The notes below the pieces were generated by a model, which was not told where the DNA came from, made no database searches, and saw nothing but the letters and a program-made list of their open reading frames with translations. DNA of 64,000 nt from UBA2386 sp046306335 (GTDB taxonomy: Bacteria; Planctomycetota; UBA1135; UBA2386), in assembly GCA_046306335.1 (NCBI GenBank), contig JBKDXM010000048.1, positions 7,957-71,956 of the forward strand, given 5' to 3'. The translations under genes and the position numbers were made by a program. This document shows positions 60,921 to 64,000 of this stretch, piece by piece. Positions within the stretch are counted from its first letter, which is position 1; every line of letters begins with the position of its first letter.

Positions 60921-61490
60921 ATGGAACAGCTCGTCTGGATCGTCCCCGTCGCGTTGGTCGCCCTGATCGCCCTGTGGGCCGTCGCGACCTACAACTCGCT
61001 CGTGTCGCTGCGCAATCAGGCCAAGAACGCCTGGAGCCAGATCGACGTCCAGCTCAAGCGCCGCTACGACCTGATCCCCAACCTCGTCGAGACGGCCAAG
61101 GGCTACATGAAGCACGAGCGCGAGACGCTCGAAGCCGTCATCCGCGCGCGCCAGACCTGCGTCGACCTCAGCAAGGCCGGCGCCGTCGGCGACCTGGTCA
61201 AGGCCGAGGGCGCGCTGACGCAATCGCTGCGCGGCCTGTTCGCGGTCGCCGAGCAGTATCCCGACCTCAAGGCCAACACCAACATGCTGGCCCTGCAGGA
61301 AGAGCTGACGTCGACCGAGAACCGCGTCGGCTTCGCGCGGCAGTCGTACAACGACGCGGCGATGCGGCTCAACAACGCCATCGAGCAGTGGCCGAGCTCG
61401 ATCCTCGCCAGCTTCGGCCAGTTTAAGCAGCTGGAGTTCTTCGAGGTCGAGGCCCCCGAGGAACGCAAGGCGGTCAAGGTGCAGTTCTGA
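60921..61490 (+). CDS. LemA-family membrane protein
   Basis: 189 residues. One N-terminal membrane helix (about 4-22, IVPVALVALIALWAVATYNS) is followed by the strongly conserved helical LemA domain: NQAKNAWSQIDVQLKRRYDLIPNLVETAKGYMKHERETLEAV, ENRVGFARQSYNDAAMRLNNAIEQWPSSILASFG and FFEVEAPEERKAVKVQF. It is widespread and thought to be involved in envelope or outer-membrane biogenesis, but is uncharacterised. It begins 215 bases after the RNase gene. Confidence 0.95.
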   Translation: MEQLVWIVPVALVALIALWAVATYNSLVSLRNQAKNAWSQIDVQLKRRYDLIPNLVETAKGYMKHERETLEAVIRARQTCVDLSKAGAVGDLVKAEGALTQSLRGLFAVAEQYPDLKANTNMLALQEELTSTENRVGFARQSYNDAAMRLNNAIEQWPSSILASFGQFKQLEFFEVEAPEERKAVKVQF

Positions 61491-61492
61491 CC

Positions 61493-62134
61493 GTGACCGT
61501 TCCCGTGTTGGTGGTCGCCGGCGCGACCGGCCGCATCGGCGGCGCCGTTGCGCGCGCCGTGCTGGCGCGCGGCGGTCGCGTCGCCGCCGCAGTGCGCAAG
61601 CCGTGGCAGGTCGACAAGCTGCGCTCCGCCCTCGCCAGCGACCGCGCGCTCGTCGGCCTCGTGCCCGCGGGCGACGCCGAAGCGGCGGCCGGCTTCGTCA
61701 AGGGCGCCAAGGACGCGCTCGGCCCGCTTACCGGCTTCGTCGGCGCCGCCGGCCGCTGGCAGGAACGCGCCCCGGGCAAGGAGCCCGGTGGCGACCTCGC
61801 CGAACTGCTCGCCGCCAACCTGCAGGCCAACGCGCTGCTGGCGCGCGCCGTGCTGCCCTTGTTCCGGCGGCAGCGGCGCGGCGCGCTGGTGTTCGTCGGC
61901 GCGACCGACGCCGCGCTGGCCGCCGGCTCAGCCGCATTCGCCGCCAGCATGGCCGGCGTGCACGAGTTCGTGCGCGCGCTGCAGCGCGACCTAGCCGCCG
62001 ACGGCGTGGCGGCCGCGTGCGTGCCGCTCGATCCCGCGCTGGCCGCCGACGCCGACGCGGTCGCCGCCCGCCTCGTCGACCTCGCGCTGCCCGCCGCCGT
62101 TCCGGGGCTGTTGCCGCGCGCCGGCACCGGCTAG
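61493..62134 (+). CDS. Degenerate short-chain dehydrogenase/reductase-like protein
   Basis: 213 residues, GTG start 2 bases after lemA. The N-terminal Rossmann glycine motif is intact (VVAGATGRIGGAVARAVLARGG), as is the VGAAG region. However, the catalytic YxxxK of classical SDRs is replaced by FAASMAG (about 146), removing both Tyr and Lys. It may be a non-catalytic or divergent nucleotide-binding protein. Its tight linkage to lemA may mean cotranslation. Confidence 0.75.
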   Translation: MTVPVLVVAGATGRIGGAVARAVLARGGRVAAAVRKPWQVDKLRSALASDRALVGLVPAGDAEAAAGFVKGAKDALGPLTGFVGAAGRWQERAPGKEPGGDLAELLAANLQANALLARAVLPLFRRQRRGALVFVGATDAALAAGSAAFAASMAGVHEFVRALQRDLAADGVAAACVPLDPALAADADAVAARLVDLALPAAVPGLLPRAGTG

Positions 62135-62145
62135 AAGCCACCGAC

Positions 62146-63480
62146 ATGGCACGCTCCCGCGCATGGCCGCTCGTTGCGCCCGCGCTGGCGGCGTTGGCGG
62201 TGCTGCCGGGCGCTGTGGCGCTGGGCGCGGCGGCGCTGGCGCCGCTGGCGCCGCTGGTGCCGCCGGTGCGATGTGGTTCGTCGGGGGCGGTGGGGCAGGA
62301 CACGACCGCTGGCCGTCACTGCGGCCAGTGCGAACTCGTCACGCCGACGGTGCGGCCGACGACCGCCGCCCCTTGCTTCCGGGATGCACCAGCGACGAGT
62401 CCTGCCATGCACGAGTGGCAGGCTGATTTCGCCGTAGCTCCCGCCAATCAGAGTCCCCAAGGCACCCCCGCGCTGACCGCCACCAACCAAGACCGCCAGC
62501 CTGCGCCCGCCGCGGCACCCGCCAAGCAATCCCCCGCAGCGCAGGACCCCGCCGCCCCCGCGCGCGCACCGCAGGGTCCATCGATCAGCGACGCCTTCGC
62601 CGCGTGGTTCGCCGCCGGGGCGGCGCCCGACGCCAACACGCCGCTGCTCGCCGCGCTCGCCGCTGCGCCGGTGGACGGCCTCGGCTGGGTGGCCGCGGCG
62701 CACGCCGGCGCCGCCGACGACCCCGCGCGCCGCAAGGCGATCGAGCACGCCGAACGCGACTTCGCGCTCGCCTTCCTCAAGCTCCAGCGCGCCACCAACA
62801 TCACCTTCCGCGGCCAGTACGAGCCACTGGCGATGCTGCAGCCGCGCGTCGGCGAGTTCTTCTTCACGCTGTTGCTGGAGCCGCCGGACTGGTTTCCGAC
62901 CACGCAGCGCATCGAACTGGTGCCGGCGCTGCGCGACCTGCAGCCGCGCATCCCCGCCGCCGCGCGCGTCGACGCGATCGTCCGCCTTGCCGACGACGAA
63001 CGCCGTGAGCCCGAGCCGCTGCGCCGCGCGCTCGCCGCGCTGCTCTGGCAGTGGGACCTCAAGGAGCAGGGCCAGCGCGAGATCGCGCGCCTCACCGCGG
63101 AGACTGCGGACGGTGCGGCCGACGACCGCCTGGCGGCGCTGCTCGCCCTCGCCGACTTCCACAACCAACTGCGCGAGCACAAAGCCGCGGCCGCGACCTA
63201 CCGCGCCGCGATGGTGCTCGCCAAGGCCAGCAAGCTGACGCTCAAACCGCTGGCTTGGTACAGCGCCGCGTGCGTGCACGCGCTGGCCGGCGACGTCGAA
63301 CGCGGCCTCGCCGCCGTCGAACAGTGCGCCGCCCTGCTGGCGTCGCCGGACCTCGACAGCTCGCTGCGCCTGCAGCGCGCGATGTTCGACACCGATCCGG
63401 AGCTGGCGGCGCTGCGCGGCGACCCGCGCTTCGCCGCGGCCCTGCAGCGCGCCTTTCCTCCCGCCGCGCAAGGCCGCTGA
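62146..63480 (+). CDS. Hypothetical exported protein with TPR-like C-terminal half
   Basis: Up to 444 residues from ATG 62146. A hydrophobic N-terminus (about 8-40) is followed by a Cys-containing, Pro/Ala-rich region (CGSS, CGQCE, CFRD) to about residue 140 and then an alpha-helical TPR-like region with LADFHNQLREHKAAAATYRAAMVLAKAS. The Cys-rich segment is unusual for an exported low-complexity linker, and a later start at ATG 62407 would remove it. No known family is recognised. Confidence 0.55.
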   Translation: MARSRAWPLVAPALAALAVLPGAVALGAAALAPLAPLVPPVRCGSSGAVGQDTTAGRHCGQCELVTPTVRPTTAAPCFRDAPATSPAMHEWQADFAVAPANQSPQGTPALTATNQDRQPAPAAAPAKQSPAAQDPAAPARAPQGPSISDAFAAWFAAGAAPDANTPLLAALAAAPVDGLGWVAAAHAGAADDPARRKAIEHAERDFALAFLKLQRATNITFRGQYEPLAMLQPRVGEFFFTLLLEPPDWFPTTQRIELVPALRDLQPRIPAAARVDAIVRLADDERREPEPLRRALAALLWQWDLKEQGQREIARLTAETADGAADDRLAALLALADFHNQLREHKAAAATYRAAMVLAKASKLTLKPLAWYSAACVHALAGDVERGLAAVEQCAALLASPDLDSSLRLQRAMFDTDPELAALRGDPRFAAALQRAFPPAAQGR

Positions 63481-63482
63481 TC

Positions 63483-64000
63483 GTGTTCCTGTCGCTGCCG
63501 TTGCTGCTCGGCCTGCTCGTCGTCGCCGTGCACCGCGAACTGCTGCCGGCACTGCCGGGCTCGGCCGCGGTCGGCGTCGGCCCCGGCCCGTGGCTGCCGC
63601 TGCTGTTCGCGCCGATGGCGCTGGCGACCGCCGCGGCCGCCGGCGCGCGGCGCACCCTGCTGTCCGGGCGGGCACCGCTGGCGCCGCCGCGCGCGCTGCT
63701 GCGCCTGTCGTTCGCGGCCGTGCCGCTCGCCGCGCACGCGCTCTTCGCCTTTGGCGACTACGGCGACTTCGTCGACGACCTGACGCAGGGCGGGCCGTTC
63801 TTCGGCATCGTGCTGACCACGCTGCCGGTGTTCGTCGCCGAAGCCCTGCGCGCGCCGGCCGCGGTGCGCGCCGCCGCGCTGTGCGACGTCGTCGACGAAC
63901 TGCGCGCCGAGCCGTCGGCGATCGCCGTGCTGCCGGGCGCTGCCGGCATTGCCGGACTCGCGCGCTTGCGCCTCGGCGGCGTGGCCTTCGTGGCGATGCC
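63483..64000 (+). CDS. Membrane protein, 5' portion (truncated by window end)
   Basis: The frame from GTG 63483 is open to the window end. It encodes at least three or four hydrophobic segments (FLSLPLLLGLLVVAV; WLPLLFAPMALATAAA; LLRLSFAAVPLAAHALFAF; FFGIVLTTLPVFVAEAL), then a cytosolic stretch ending GGVAFVAM. It begins 2 bases after the TPR-like gene. A membrane-bound peptidase such as an M48-type enzyme is possible but no catalytic motif is inside the window. Confidence 0.5.
   Translation, partial: MFLSLPLLLGLLVVAVHRELLPALPGSAAVGVGPGPWLPLLFAPMALATAAAAGARRTLLSGRAPLAPPRALLRLSFAAVPLAAHALFAFGDYGDFVDDLTQGGPFFGIVLTTLPVFVAEALRAPAAVRAAALCDVVDELRAEPSAIAVLPGAAGIAGLARLRLGGVAFVAM

Noticed and set aside
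62271..62410. Possible riboswitch in the leader of the TPR-like gene
   Set aside because: No conserved core motif of a known riboswitch class was recognised, and the stretch is open as protein.

Overview
The window is GC-rich, densely coding bacterial chromosome with housekeeping content. I see no mobile element, CRISPR array, rRNA or tRNA. Lipoproteins, an Mce/Mla-type system, a Tat-targeted ActB and alternative complex III (ACIII) point to a Gram-negative cell. The short sigma-70 factor, the dnaA-dnaN-dciA-gyrB order without recF, and the ACIII plus caa3 respiratory locus would fit Planctomycetota or a neighbouring high-GC phylum. That placement is an inference and is only moderately secure.

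Layout. 0-4.1 kb (minus): end of a TatA/B-like gene, a stand-alone MshEN protein, and an Mla-type lipid transporter made of an ATPase-permease fusion and a PqiB/MlaD-like protein with a dead protease domain. 4.2-10.1 kb (minus): replication core gyrB, dciA, dnaN, dnaA, with a repeat-bearing dnaA-dnaN intergenic region that may hold the origin. 10.4-17.7 kb (minus): bacillithiol synthesis (bshA, bshB1, bshC) interleaved with a cysteine desulfurase, a ParA-type ATPase fused to a second domain, and pyrF. 17.8-20.6 kb (plus): the three-gene proton-translocating transhydrogenase. 20.6-24.4 kb (minus): a SWIM/SNF2 pair.

24.4-37.5 kb (minus) is one respiratory block in transcription order ActA-B-C-D-E-F, a small His-rich membrane protein, Sco, then caa3 oxidase subunits II (with fused cytochrome c), I, III and IV. 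Electrons would pass quinol -> ACIII -> cytochrome c domain -> oxygen. 37.7-41.5 kb holds an SGNH hydrolase divergent from a carbamoyltransferase / SxtJ-like / DUF5989 cassette. 41.7-43.8 kb encodes a sigma factor and HemW. 43.8-49.6 kb holds secreted proteins, an HNH nuclease and a peptidyl-prolyl isomerase. 49.6-51.3 kb is parAB, with a perfect parS site inside parB. 51-64 kb holds a phosphodiesterase, a PIG-L hydrolase, an extremely alanine-rich membrane protein, a zinc peptidase, a beta-CASP nuclease, LemA, a degenerate SDR and poorly known exported or membrane proteins.

Many junctions are 4-base ATGA/GTGA stop-start overlaps, so translational coupling is widespread. Alternative starts (GTG, TTG) are common. 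The most interesting signals are the mce-pseudoprotease fusion, the ParA fusion carrying a Cys/His cluster, the recurrent His-rich tails in the respiratory subunits, the tandem-repeat linker in DnaA, and the parS site embedded in parB.
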